From contig CACZZF010000017.1 in assembly GCA_902785575.1 (NCBI GenBank), forward strand, positions 1 through 59,853: a stretch of 59,853 bases of DNA, read 5' to 3'. Below, piece after piece: positions 1 through 7,307 of this stretch. The translations under genes and the position numbers were made by a program. The stretch's first letter is position 1, and every line of letters begins with the position of its first letter. A model generated the notes under the pieces. The model saw nothing but the letters and a program-made list of their open reading frames with translations, made no database searches and was not told the origin of the DNA. The DNA is from an uncultured Bacteroidia bacterium (GTDB taxonomy: Bacteria > Bacteroidota > Bacteroidia > Bacteroidales > UBA932).

Positions 1-753
1 GAATTCACCCTCGGGCAGTTCTATGATGAACTGCCATCAGCACTCGAGTCTGTCGGTATTCCACGTGAGGCGTATCGCTTGTCAAACAACGATAACGGGG
101 TGCCTACGCAGGATCCTGTACAGATATACATTGACTATGATTCCGCTTTCCCCCCTGAAGGGTACATTCTCCCGCGGGTAATGCTGGAAGTGTCCGGCCG
201 ATCGTATGAGGCGGCTGTGTCGAAGAGAAAGGTCTGTTCACTTATGGACGAAAGGCTTCCTGGGAATGCATTCTCCTCATCGCCGTTCATGGTATTCACC
301 GTTGAGCCCGAAAGGACTTTTATTGAGAAAGTGTGTCTTCTGCACGAGGAGTTCAACAAATCGCCAGGCGACATCCGGAGTTATCGTATGTCGCGACACC
401 TGTACGACTTGTTCATGATGTGTAATAACAAGAAGCGCATCAACGAAAAGGCTCTCGCCAACGAGGAGCTTTTCCAAGGAATTGTCATGCACCGTTTTAT
501 CTACAATCGGGTTGACGGGGTAGACTACAATACGGAAACTCCAGGGCATTTCAACATTCTCCCTCCGGACAGTGTCATAGACGAATGGCGCAAAGACTAC
601 GATGAAATGATGCGCGGGATGATCTACAGCGAGGATAAACCGACCTTTGACGAAATTCTTGCCCGTATTCAGCAGCTCAACACCGAATTGAACGAGATGA
701 AATGGAAGAAGATTCCCGTGTTTTCACCTGGAGCAAAACCTTATCTCATATGA
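1..753 (+). CDS. AbiEii/AbiGii-family nucleotidyltransferase, 5' end outside window
   Basis: The frame is open from base 1, so the gene starts upstream; the TTG at 79 is only an internal codon. The visible part reads about 250 residues and ends at TGA 751-753. The stretch RTFIEKVCLLHEEF (around residues 100-115 of the visible part), followed by an RMSRHLYDLF block, matches the C-terminal half of the AbiEii/AbiGii toxin family (DUF1814-type nucleotidyltransferases). The N-terminal GG/DxD nucleotidyltransferase core and any antitoxin partner would lie upstream. The family is known from abortive-infection and type IV toxin-antitoxin pairs; activity of this copy is an inference. Its end overlaps the convergent lipoprotein gene by 13 bases. 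Confidence 0.75.
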   Translation, partial: EFTLGQFYDELPSALESVGIPREAYRLSNNDNGVPTQDPVQIYIDYDSAFPPEGYILPRVMLEVSGRSYEAAVSKRKVCSLMDERLPGNAFSSSPFMVFTVEPERTFIEKVCLLHEEFNKSPGDIRSYRMSRHLYDLFMMCNNKKRINEKALANEELFQGIVMHRFIYNRVDGVDYNTETPGHFNILPPDSVIDEWRKDYDEMMRGMIYSEDKPTFDEILARIQQLNTELNEMKWKKIPVFSPGAKPYLI

Positions 754-1847
754 CACTTCACGATGAATGGCTCATCACGATGAATGGCCTCTTCGGTAGC
801 CTTGTCAGCCGGAGTGAAGCCATTCATTACCATAAAGTCGTATATGGGACGACTCCAGAAGCAGATAAAATAATCATCCGCACTTCCTACAACACCCACA
901 ATCGCGTTACGGGCGTTGTCCGTTGAAGCGGTGAGAATCTTCTTCTCTTTTAAGTCGATCACATAGGAATTCCCTTGTCTGGCTTGTTTATAGACAAAGG
1001 ACGCGAAACCATTGCATAAGAATGGGACATCCATGAGACTTGAATACTGTTCACTGTCAGCATTATGGATATCCGAACGATACTCGTATGGGAGCGTGGT
1101 ATTCGACTTAATCTCTACAGATTCCATCAAATCTCCGTTCTCTCGATTGAAAAAATAAAACTTATCCTCTCCAAAGGAGGCGAAGACTATCTTCCCATCA
1201 TACACATTCAAATATCTATGGAAAGCGATCGCTTCGTTGTCAGAGTATTCCAGAAATCCATTTGTGATTTTAAGGTTGGGATCCGTGATGAGGACCCGGA
1301 ATTTTTGGTTTTCGCTACGAGGATCCGGCGCATTTATACCTGTGGGGGCATAAGCCAGAACAAAACCACCATTTGTAAGAACTTCTAGATCATCTGCCAG
1401 TACCGGCAGATCCAAAGATCTCTCAAATCTTCCGTCTAAAGAACTGAACAGATGAATTTTCTGCTGAAAATTATCTAAAATATAAATATGATTCTTATTC
1501 ACGGAGAAGCTATGGATTTCAAGATATTCTCCCGGCCCACGCCCCTGGGCGTCTATGACAATGCCAGGATCTCCGTTCATATAAAAGGAAACTATTTTCT
1601 TATTACGGAAGTCACCCACATAGAGCATGTCGTTTTCTACGACGACCTTGTCAACGTTGCCGAAAGCATTATCTTCGTTTTCCTTCAAAACCAAGAATGA
1701 GACACTGTCCACGCATTCGGCGAGCGATTGCTCAATTCCGTCAGGATTGAATTCAATTACAGTAGAGGCAATGGGACCATCCCCTTTATTGATGTTGGTA
1801 CATGACACCACCATCAACGACAACAGTATTGTTAACCTTGCTCTCAT
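741..1847 (-). CDS. 6-bladed beta-propeller lipoprotein
   Basis: Residues 1-16 form a lipoprotein signal (hydrophobic stretch ending LMVVSC), so the mature protein should be anchored by the cysteine at about position 16. The rest carries blade-like repeats (for example NDMLYVGDFRNKKIVSF and KNHIYILDNFQQKIHLF) typical of the Bacteroidales 6-bladed beta-propeller family related to DUF5128. These proteins are abundant in Bacteroidales and most have no known role; ligand binding at the cell surface or in the periplasm is a guess. It lies 7 bases downstream of a second family member, probably co-transcribed. Base composition is visibly more AT-rich than the core genes after 4380, which fits an accessory origin. 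Confidence 0.8.
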   Translation of the reverse strand: MRARLTILLSLMVVSCTNINKGDGPIASTVIEFNPDGIEQSLAECVDSVSFLVLKENEDNAFGNVDKVVVENDMLYVGDFRNKKIVSFYMNGDPGIVIDAQGRGPGEYLEIHSFSVNKNHIYILDNFQQKIHLFSSLDGRFERSLDLPVLADDLEVLTNGGFVLAYAPTGINAPDPRSENQKFRVLITDPNLKITNGFLEYSDNEAIAFHRYLNVYDGKIVFASFGEDKFYFFNRENGDLMESVEIKSNTTLPYEYRSDIHNADSEQYSSLMDVPFLCNGFASFVYKQARQGNSYVIDLKEKKILTASTDNARNAIVGVVGSADDYFICFWSRPIYDFMVMNGFTPADKATEEAIHRDEPFIVKCHMR

Positions 1848-1854
1848 TTAACTG

Positions 1855-2970
1855 TTACTTTGCCTTAGTAACCATAATTATCGGATTCGAATCCTCTTTA
1901 ATTCCTGGTATGCCGTGATTCTTGAAAAAGTCAAATGCCTTTCGCAAATCTTCCGCGGTGATATCTTTATGGTAGGTATAATTGAGAGTGGCTGGATCAA
2001 ACACGTCGATCAGCAGGTCTCCATACTGCCAGCGAGGGCTGAACTCTGTGTTAAAGTCATCTGAAATCCGATAATGCGCGCGATGGATTTCACCGGAACT
2101 CTTTCTGAGTATATACTGTTTGTAATCCCAGTCCCTGTCGAAAATGGTTAGATATAGGTTTTTATCATCCTCTGAATAGTCCATTATGAACTGGGTGTCA
2201 ATCATGTATTTATTGAAATCCTTCAGTTCACTGGGGGAGACAGGATGCTCGAAATCAATTATATACTTTGGCTCTAAATTCCCGGTTGAATATGAATAAA
2301 TCGTGTCGCAGCATGCAGGATTGAAGAGTAATCCATTCTTATTGGATTTGAATGAGGGATGCATTGGGAGGAAGAACGCATTCTCACAATCGAATACGCG
2401 ATGATTGGCGACAGAGAAAAGAGTATCTTTCTGAGGAGTCATCTCAATCAGGGAATACTTCTCTTTCCCAAGCATATTGAGATTATTGATGATTAAAGTG
2501 CCTGAATTGGAAACATGGAGCCGCCTGTTTTTCACTTTCAAATGTATGGTTGAATCATAGGAACCATCAGCGTTATATTTGATAATACCCTTGACGGCAT
2601 CGTCGATGTAAAGCATCTTTTCTGAATCACTGTAATAAATGTCAGATAAAACCAGATATTCTCCTTCAGCCCTTCCTTCTCGCGCGATATTAGAAATGAA
2701 GTTCCCCTCACGATCAAATTTGCTGATTTTGTAGGGATTAACAGACAGGATGTAAAACGAATCCTCGGACATACAGACTTTCAAGACATTTGATACGATT
2801 GAGGAATCATTACTCTGAAGGGGAATATATGTGATGGGTTCGAATACATCTTCGAGCGAAACAGTTGGTAATGAGTCAAATGTGTCGTATGAGAGGCTGG
2901 AGTTATTCTTTTTGCAGGAGCAAGCAAAGAATAATAATAAAAGACAAATACCTAAATCAAACCGTTTCAT
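1855..2970 (-). CDS. 6-bladed beta-propeller lipoprotein
   Basis: The start has a lipoprotein signal (LLLLFFACSC, lipid cysteine about residue 17 or 19). The body has repeated hydrophobic-strand/loop units such as DSFYILSVNPYKISKFDREGN and KMLYIDDAVKGIIKYNADGS, the usual pattern of the 6-bladed beta-propeller lipoproteins of Bacteroidales. It is the first gene of a two-gene run with the 741-1847 paralogue. Just upstream, at 2990-3013, is a copy of the ssrA 3' end, so this gene may lie at the edge of an integrated element. No TAnnTTTG box is obvious in the 80 bases upstream. Function unknown. Confidence 0.8.
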   Translation of the reverse strand: MKRFDLGICLLLLFFACSCKKNNSSLSYDTFDSLPTVSLEDVFEPITYIPLQSNDSSIVSNVLKVCMSEDSFYILSVNPYKISKFDREGNFISNIAREGRAEGEYLVLSDIYYSDSEKMLYIDDAVKGIIKYNADGSYDSTIHLKVKNRRLHVSNSGTLIINNLNMLGKEKYSLIEMTPQKDTLFSVANHRVFDCENAFFLPMHPSFKSNKNGLLFNPACCDTIYSYSTGNLEPKYIIDFEHPVSPSELKDFNKYMIDTQFIMDYSEDDKNLYLTIFDRDWDYKQYILRKSSGEIHRAHYRISDDFNTEFSPRWQYGDLLIDVFDPATLNYTYHKDITAEDLRKAFDFFKNHGIPGIKEDSNPIIMVTKAK

Positions 2971-2989
2971 ATTTAATAGATTAATCTTT

Positions 2990-3013
2990 GTGGAGATGGG
3001 TGGAGTCGAACCG
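2990..3013 (-). repeat. Displaced copy of the ssrA 3' end (putative att site)
   Basis: These 24 bases match the 3' end of the tmRNA gene at 3915-3938 at 23 of 24 positions (the only change is T at 3001 against C at 3926), in the same orientation. Tyrosine integrases commonly insert at the ssrA 3' end, rebuilding the gene and leaving the original 3' end displaced at the far end of the element. The two copies bracket about 0.9 kb. No integrase gene lies between them, so any element is a remnant. Confidence 0.75.
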
Positions 3014-3050
3014 AGAAGGAGTAAAGATTAACTACTACTCCTTAGTCTTT

Positions 3051-3491
3051 TTAATTTGAGAAGAATTGGGACAGGAACGCTATGTCCACGAAGTCCTTGG
3101 GGCGTTGTCCGGAATTCGTGATAGCGTGTAGTTTCATAGCTGCGATGTCTTTCAGGGTGGCCAGACGGAAGCTTCCTTCAATAAGTGGTTCTTCAAGCCA
3201 TTTGTATGGATGGTGGATGACATCGATTTTGACACCATTGATGAATCCGATGGTCGCCTTTTCTCCGATAAGCTGTGCTTTGTAATCGTACTTCTCGTAA
3301 AGGAGTTTGACAATGCTTTGGATATCAGGATAATCGTTCGTGAAGAAGTCGAGATCCGTGCTTTTTCGGTGACCTATCTGCAGAGCAAGCGATGTTCCTC
3401 CGACAAGCCTTGTCGAAGAAAGGATGGGTTCCTGCGTGAGTTTGCCTAGGAGTTCAAGAGTCGTTTTCTCGACTGCGCCCTTTTGTAGCAT
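3051..3491 (-). CDS. AbiEii-like nucleotidyltransferase (toxin-like), C-terminally truncated
   Basis: Residues 26-50 carry the nucleotidyltransferase core: RLVGGTSLALQIGHR followed by STDLDFF (GGT...DxD), and FINGVKIDVI supplies the third acidic strand. The LATLKDIAAMKLHAI and KDFVDIAFL blocks (about 110-140) are family signatures. The protein stops at 146 residues just after KDFVDIAFL, whereas relatives I recall are about 200-220 residues, so roughly 60-75 C-terminal residues seem lost; the break lies beside the att-like repeat at 2990-3013. The gene overlaps the end of the DUF6922 gene by 46 bases, so the two are translated together. In intact pairs this would be the toxin; this copy may be inactive. 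Confidence 0.75.
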   Translation of the reverse strand: MLQKGAVEKTTLELLGKLTQEPILSSTRLVGGTSLALQIGHRKSTDLDFFTNDYPDIQSIVKLLYEKYDYKAQLIGEKATIGFINGVKIDVIHHPYKWLEEPLIEGSFRLATLKDIAAMKLHAITNSGQRPKDFVDIAFLSQFFSN

Positions 3492-3769
3492 TGCGTCTCT
3501 TCCTTTTTTAAGTCAAAAGCGTAGCAAATGAAGTTCAGGTCTTTCGCGTCGAGCCCGGTGACTTCATTCTTTGCGATAAGCGCGAATTCCTCAATCCCTC
3601 CGAAGGTGTCGAACGCCGCATAGAAATCTTCCAGTTTCCCAAGTTGAATTACGCGTGTGGCGATGAGCCTTTTGCATTGGAGAGGGTCGATTCTCTCTGT
3701 GTCGTAATCCCAAAGAAGGGCCGGATTGATCCGGCGGTCACCAGGGATGTATTTCTCAAAGAATCTCAT
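3446..3769 (-). CDS. DUF6922-like protein, putative antitoxin partner of AbiEii-like gene
   Basis: This 107-residue protein contains LLWDYDTERID (about 18-28), an RVIQLGKLEDF segment and a C terminus rich in basic residues (CYKRAQSRKRLLNS), a pattern I recognise from DUF6922 proteins encoded just before AbiEii-type nucleotidyltransferases in Bacteroidales. The frame stays open to 3946, but the upstream part reads through the ssrA terminator and the tmRNA 3' end; the ATG at 3767-3769 is the credible start. It overlaps the truncated nucleotidyltransferase gene by 46 bases. An antitoxin role is inferred from gene order only. Confidence 0.65.
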   Translation of the reverse strand: MRFFEKYIPGDRRINPALLWDYDTERIDPLQCKRLIATRVIQLGKLEDFYAAFDTFGGIEEFALIAKNEVTGLDAKDLNFICYAFDLKKEETQCYKRAQSRKRLLNS

Positions 3770-3814
3770 ACCGCAAATATAATGATTTTCAGTGAATATA
3801 TCTATTCCAATAAT

Positions 3815-3837
3815 ATGTGGGTGCGTCGAGTCGAACC
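3815..3837. repeat. Possible degenerate third ssrA-like att fragment
   Basis: The block ends in GAGTCGAACC, identical to the T-loop portion of the ssrA 3' end, and begins with GTGG, but the spacer between them is two bases shorter than in the two better copies. It could be a worn att site from a nested insertion, or chance similarity to a tRNA-like T-arm. Confidence 0.25.
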
Positions 3838-3875
3838 CTCCGATGGCCAGCAGCGCATGCCCGATGAAAACACGA

Positions 3876-3913
3876 GAAAAATCCATTCCAGGACTCCCTA
3901 GAATGGATTTTTT
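3876..3913 (-). terminator. Hairpin terminator downstream of ssrA
   Basis: Arms at 3877-3888 and 3901-3913 are inverted copies of AAAAATCCATTC with a 12-base loop. Read on the minus strand, the hairpin follows the tmRNA 3' end directly and closes with a T-rich arm, as expected of an intrinsic terminator. It separates ssrA from the DUF6922/AbiEii-like pair. Confidence 0.7.
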
Positions 3914-3914
3914 C

Positions 3915-3938
3915 GTGGAGATGGGCGGAGTCGAACCG
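3915..3938 (-). repeat. ssrA 3' end, att-like repeat (proximal copy)
   Basis: This is the part of the tmRNA 3' end that recurs at 2990-3013 with one mismatch. It covers the acceptor-stem 3' strand and part of the T-arm, the segment typically used as attB by ssrA-specific integrases. Confidence 0.7.
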
Positions 3939-4311
3939 CCGTCCAAACAACGTCCCCAGCAGCTTTCTACACGCTTATCCTTCCTTTGGTTGTCGGCCGC
4001 GGCCTGCCGGAAGGCGGGCTAACCGAAGCTTATCCTTTGAATCTTAGCCGGTTTTAAAGGAGTCCACCGGAGCGTCCCTCTTGAATGATACCCCGAACTC
4101 GGAACATAGAAGGCGTAAAGTCCGCGGGATACTCGTCCGGGCCGCAGCCTTGGCGGCCGGGATTAAGCTAAACGACTGAGTCGATTAGGCAGCGAGCGCG
4201 TAGTTGTTGTTGGCAACTAAATTGTCGAGAGAACGGTTTGGCGGGCAGATCTCTCAGAAGCCCGACGTGCTTACCACCCGAAATCATTGCTGTCAAAACC
4301 AGAACATCCCC
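3916..4311 (-). ncRNA. ssrA: Transfer-messenger RNA (tmRNA)
   Basis: The 5' GGGGATG (4311-4305) pairs with the 3' CATCTCC (3923-3917) to form the acceptor stem, with discriminator A at 3916. The T-arm reads GGCGG TTCGACT CCGCC. The tag region GCC AAC AAC AAC TAC GCG CTC GCT GCC TAA encodes ANNNYALAA after a TTAGTT context like that of other tmRNAs. The genomic 3' end continues CGA, so CCA is not encoded and must be added by the CCA enzyme (its gene is at 4814). The RNA is about 396 bases and rescues stalled ribosomes together with SmpB. Confidence 0.93.
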
Positions 4312-4323
4312 ATTGTGGCGCGA

Positions 4324-4331
4324 CAAATATA
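4324..4331 (-). promoter_or_regulatory. -7 box (TATATTTG) of ssrA
   Basis: The Bacteroidota -7 consensus TAnnTTTG is present exactly on the minus strand, 12 bases upstream of the mature tmRNA 5' end. No clear TTG lies at the usual spacing. Confidence 0.6.
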
Positions 4332-4381
4332 CGGTTAATAATCATAATTTGTTTCATCGATATTTTAATTAATTTCGCGTT

Positions 4382-4807
4382 ATGGAACAGGTCTGGGATC
4401 CGCTACGCAAGAAGCTTGTGGCCCTGACGCCCGAGGAGAAGGTGCGTCAGTGGTTCATCGGCGTCCTGAGGGATTCGGCCCAGATCCCTGTCCACATGAT
4501 GATGAGTGAGGTCGCCCTCAAGTTCGGCGATAAGTCTTACCGGGCGGACATCCTTGTCTATGGCCGGGACACCGCTCCGTTGATGGTGGTCGAGTGCAAG
4601 AGGGAAGATATCCAATTGGATCGTGAGGTGCTGGAGCAGGCTTTGAGGTATAATTTGGCTCTCGGGGTCAAGTACATCATTATCACCAACGGGCAGAAGA
4701 CTTTCGGATTCAAGAAGGTAGATACGGCTGGCCAACCCGGCCATGAGAATGAGGCTCCTTTTGAGCAGATGAACTCTTTCCCGACATGGGAAGAGATGCG
4801 GAAATGA
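4382..4807 (+). CDS. HsdR N-terminal-domain (PD-(D/E)XK) protein
   Basis: This 141-residue protein matches the small stand-alone HsdR_N proteins common in Bacteroidota. After KSYRADILVYGRD it has VVECKRE (about residues 77-83), so D..(E)xK nuclease-fold residues are present in order. The family resembles the nuclease domain of type I restriction R subunits, but there is no helicase, HsdM or HsdS here, so it is not a restriction system. It opens a five-gene plus-strand unit (cca follows after 6 bases). Its biological role is not established. The ATG at 4382 follows an AT-rich gap downstream of ssrA; no perfect TAnnTTTG was found. Confidence 0.75.
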   Translation: MEQVWDPLRKKLVALTPEEKVRQWFIGVLRDSAQIPVHMMMSEVALKFGDKSYRADILVYGRDTAPLMVVECKREDIQLDREVLEQALRYNLALGVKYIIITNGQKTFGFKKVDTAGQPGHENEAPFEQMNSFPTWEEMRK

Positions 4808-4813
4808 TTGATT

Positions 4814-6346
4814 ATGAGCGCTACAATAACACAAGGATACCTTGACAGCCCGATTTTCGGCATTGTCTCCCGAGCTGCGGAAGAGCTCGGGGTCCGGGCC
4901 TTCGTAATCGGGGGATATGTCCGGGATTGCTTCCTTGGACGTCGTAATGATGACATAGACATAGTTGTCGAGGGTAGCGGTATCGAGCTGGCCGAGAAGG
5001 TGGCGGGAATAATCAGTGAGGAGGAGAAGCGTCATTGTAATGTCTCGGTTTTCAAGACTTTCGGGACGGCTATGCTAAAGTGGCATGGGGCGGAAATAGA
5101 GTTCGTCGGGGCAAGGAAGGAATCATATCGTCATGATTCCCGTAAACCGATAGTGGAGGACGGTACCCTTGAGGAAGACCAGTTGAGGCGTGATTTCACG
5201 ATCAACGCCATGGCTTTCAGCCTCCAGAAAGAGGACTACGGGGCTTTGGTTGATCCTTTTGGAGGAATAAGGGATCTTGCCGCCGGCATAATCAGGACTC
5301 CTTTGGAGCCGGCGCAGACTTACAGTGATGACCCTCTGAGGATGCTCCGGGCGATCCGTTTCGCGGTTAAACTGAGCACGCCGGAACAGAGCTTCACAAT
5401 AGTTCCCGAGTCGCTCGCGGCTATGCGTAAGATGAAGGATAGGATGACTATCCTCTCTCAGGAGCGGATAGTTGAAGAGCTGAACAAGATACTCATTTGC
5501 GACAAGCCTTCGATGGGATTCCGCCTGATGGATGAGACAGGCCTTCTGGAATATATCCTCCCTGAACTGCTGAGACTCAAAGGGATAGAGTCGGTCGACG
5601 GCAAGGGCCACAAAGAGATATTCTCACATACTCTCCAGGTTGTGGATAATGTGGCGGCTGGTGAGATCGCGGCAATAGCGGAGGGGACTCTCAAAGACTC
5701 CGCGCCTTGCGAGGATGGCGACGGTTTCATCGAGAGCGTGAGGACTAAGCCCTACGTGTGGCTGCGCTGGGCGGCTCTTCTTCATGACATAGGCAAGCCT
5801 GCCAGCAAGCGTTTCGATCCGGCCGTGGGGTGGTCTTTCCATGGGCATGAGGTGGTCGGGAGCAGGATGGTCCCGAAGATATTTACCCGGCTCAAGATGC
5901 CTCTGAACGAGAAGATGAAATATGTCCAGAAACTCGTCTCACTTCATCACCGTCCTATAGCTCTTGTGGATGAGGAAGTTACGGATTCCGCTGTCAGACG
6001 GCTCCTGTTCGACGCGGGCAATGAGATCGATGACTTGATGATCCTTTGCAACGCCGACATCACTTCCAAGAATCCGGTAAAGGTGGCCAGAATTAAAGAG
6101 AACTTTGAATTGGTCAAGAGGAAACTGGTCGAGGTTGAGGAGAAGGACGCCATCAGGAACTGGAAGAATCCCATTACCGGAGAGTATGTGATGCAGGTCT
6201 ATGGCATCCCTCCTTGCAAGGAGATCGGCATTTTGAAGGAATATGTCAAGAACGCCATTCTGGATGGGGTAATCGGCAACACCTTCGAGGAGGCGGACAA
6301 GTTCATGCGCCTTAAGGCTGCCGAAATGGGCCTTAAAGAGATATAA
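4814..6346 (+). CDS. cca: CCA tRNA nucleotidyltransferase with HD domain
   Basis: Residues 33-49 hold GGYVRD and the metal-binding DID (D47, D49) of the class II nucleotidyltransferase head. RRDFTINAMAF and DPLRMLRAIRFA follow, the usual neck-region signatures of poly(A) polymerase/CCA enzymes. An HD phosphohydrolase domain is visible from LLHDIGKP (H324, D325). At 510 residues it is the HD-fused form common in Bacteroidota. It adds or repairs the 3' CCA of tRNAs, needed here because both ssrA and tRNA-Thr lack an encoded CCA. The frame can start at TTG 4808, but ATG 4814 is preferred. It sits 6 bases after the HsdR_N gene and 1 base before the recombinase gene. Confidence 0.92.
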   Translation: MSATITQGYLDSPIFGIVSRAAEELGVRAFVIGGYVRDCFLGRRNDDIDIVVEGSGIELAEKVAGIISEEEKRHCNVSVFKTFGTAMLKWHGAEIEFVGARKESYRHDSRKPIVEDGTLEEDQLRRDFTINAMAFSLQKEDYGALVDPFGGIRDLAAGIIRTPLEPAQTYSDDPLRMLRAIRFAVKLSTPEQSFTIVPESLAAMRKMKDRMTILSQERIVEELNKILICDKPSMGFRLMDETGLLEYILPELLRLKGIESVDGKGHKEIFSHTLQVVDNVAAGEIAAIAEGTLKDSAPCEDGDGFIESVRTKPYVWLRWAALLHDIGKPASKRFDPAVGWSFHGHEVVGSRMVPKIFTRLKMPLNEKMKYVQKLVSLHHRPIALVDEEVTDSAVRRLLFDAGNEIDDLMILCNADITSKNPVKVARIKENFELVKRKLVEVEEKDAIRNWKNPITGEYVMQVYGIPPCKEIGILKEYVKNAILDGVIGNTFEEADKFMRLKAAEMGLKEI

Positions 6347-6347
6347 G

Positions 6348-7307
6348 GTGTTGACCGACGAGTACATAACTTATGTGAAGGAGGTACGGAGGTATTCCCC
6401 GAGGACCTGCGAGTTGTATTCTGACATTCTGAAAGAGTTTTCGGAGTTTTGTGACAGGGAAATACTTGAGTCACTGACGCCTTCCATGATAAGGTCATAT
6501 GAGGTTTATCTTCTTGATTCCAGGAAAGAAGATCCCAGGACTGTGAACCTTCACCTCAGCGTGCTGTCCGGTTTCTGCAAGTTCTTGATGAAAAACGGAC
6601 ATCTCAAGTCCAATCCGGCACGTGTCGTCTCCCGTCCGAAGGTGGAGAAACGTTTGCCTGTCTTTTATCGGGAGGAGTCGATGAAAGAATATTTCGACCG
6701 TACCGAACATGACGCTTCCGAGGAGACATTATCCTTGATAACTGGTGATGACAAGGTGTCTAAACAATTGTATTCCAGGAGGTTGTCCAGGCTGATCGTG
6801 TCCATGCTCTATTCGACCGGGATGCGCCGGTCCGAGCTTATCGGCCTTTCGATAGGGAATGTGGACTTCTCCAGGAAGGTGATGAAAGTCCGTGGAAAAG
6901 GTGACAAGACGAGAGAAATTCCTCTTGTACCTTCTCTTTGTAATGAAATTTCGTTATATTTACAATCAGTTGAAACGATAGAAGGCCGCGCGAGGTCCGC
7001 CACAGACCCGCTCCTCGTGACCGTGACCGGCTCCAAGCTGTATCCGGTTTTCGTGGACAGGGTGATAAAGAGCGAGCTTGGGCAGGTCGGCAGCATAACC
7101 GGGAGGAAATCCCCCCACGTATTGAGGCATTCGTTAGCCACTGAGCTTCTTAATGAAGGTGCTGACCTCAATTCCATAAAAGAGCTGCTTGGCCACTCCT
7201 CTCTCGCCGCGACGCAGGTCTACACGCACAATTCTGTCGAGAAACTTAAAAAAGTGTATTTAACCGCCCATCCAAGGGCAAAAAGCGGAGGTAAAAATGG
7301 AGATTAG
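6348..7307 (+). CDS. Tyrosine recombinase, XerC/XerD-type
   Basis: This 319-residue protein has an N-terminal SAM-like core-binding domain (about 1-100) and a full catalytic domain: R160 in TGMRRSEL, a lysine in the VRGKGDKTREIPL beta-hairpin, H257 and R260 in HVLRHSLAT, H283 in LLGHSSL and nucleophile Y292 in QVYTH. The GTG start is one base after the cca stop. The position between cca and hpf, overlapping hpf by 11 bases, is a housekeeping context, so I favour a chromosome-dimer-resolving XerC/D role over an island integrase. It is nevertheless only 2.4 kb from the ssrA att-like repeats. A relation to them is possible but unsupported. Confidence 0.88.
   Translation: MLTDEYITYVKEVRRYSPRTCELYSDILKEFSEFCDREILESLTPSMIRSYEVYLLDSRKEDPRTVNLHLSVLSGFCKFLMKNGHLKSNPARVVSRPKVEKRLPVFYREESMKEYFDRTEHDASEETLSLITGDDKVSKQLYSRRLSRLIVSMLYSTGMRRSELIGLSIGNVDFSRKVMKVRGKGDKTREIPLVPSLCNEISLYLQSVETIEGRARSATDPLLVTVTGSKLYPVFVDRVIKSELGQVGSITGRKSPHVLRHSLATELLNEGADLNSIKELLGHSSLAATQVYTHNSVEKLKKVYLTAHPRAKSGGKNGD
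7287..7291 (+). promoter_or_regulatory. Strong Shine-Dalgarno of hpf inside the recombinase gene
   Basis: GGAGG five bases before the hpf ATG at 7297 is one of few strong Shine-Dalgarno matches in this window. It lies within the last codons of the recombinase gene and probably supports independent, higher translation of hpf. Confidence 0.55.

Noticed and set aside
3404..3425. Repeat-like CGACAAGCCTTGTCGAAG in the AbiEii-like gene
   Set aside because: It resembles the 45531 repeat, but it encodes the conserved SSTRLVGG segment of the family, so it is normal coding sequence.
3770..3946. Upstream extension of the DUF6922 frame to ATG 3946 (59 extra residues)
   Set aside because: It translates the ssrA terminator and the 3' end of tmRNA (start MDGGSTPPIS), which is a well-known spurious translation of tRNA-like ends.
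3990..4030. GC-rich palindrome in ssrA as a possible repeat insertion
   Set aside because: Stem-loops of this kind are expected from tmRNA pseudoknots; there is no sign of an added element.
4403..5035. 210-residue open frame opposite HsdR_N and cca
   Set aside because: It spans two genes on the other strand and shows no protein family features.
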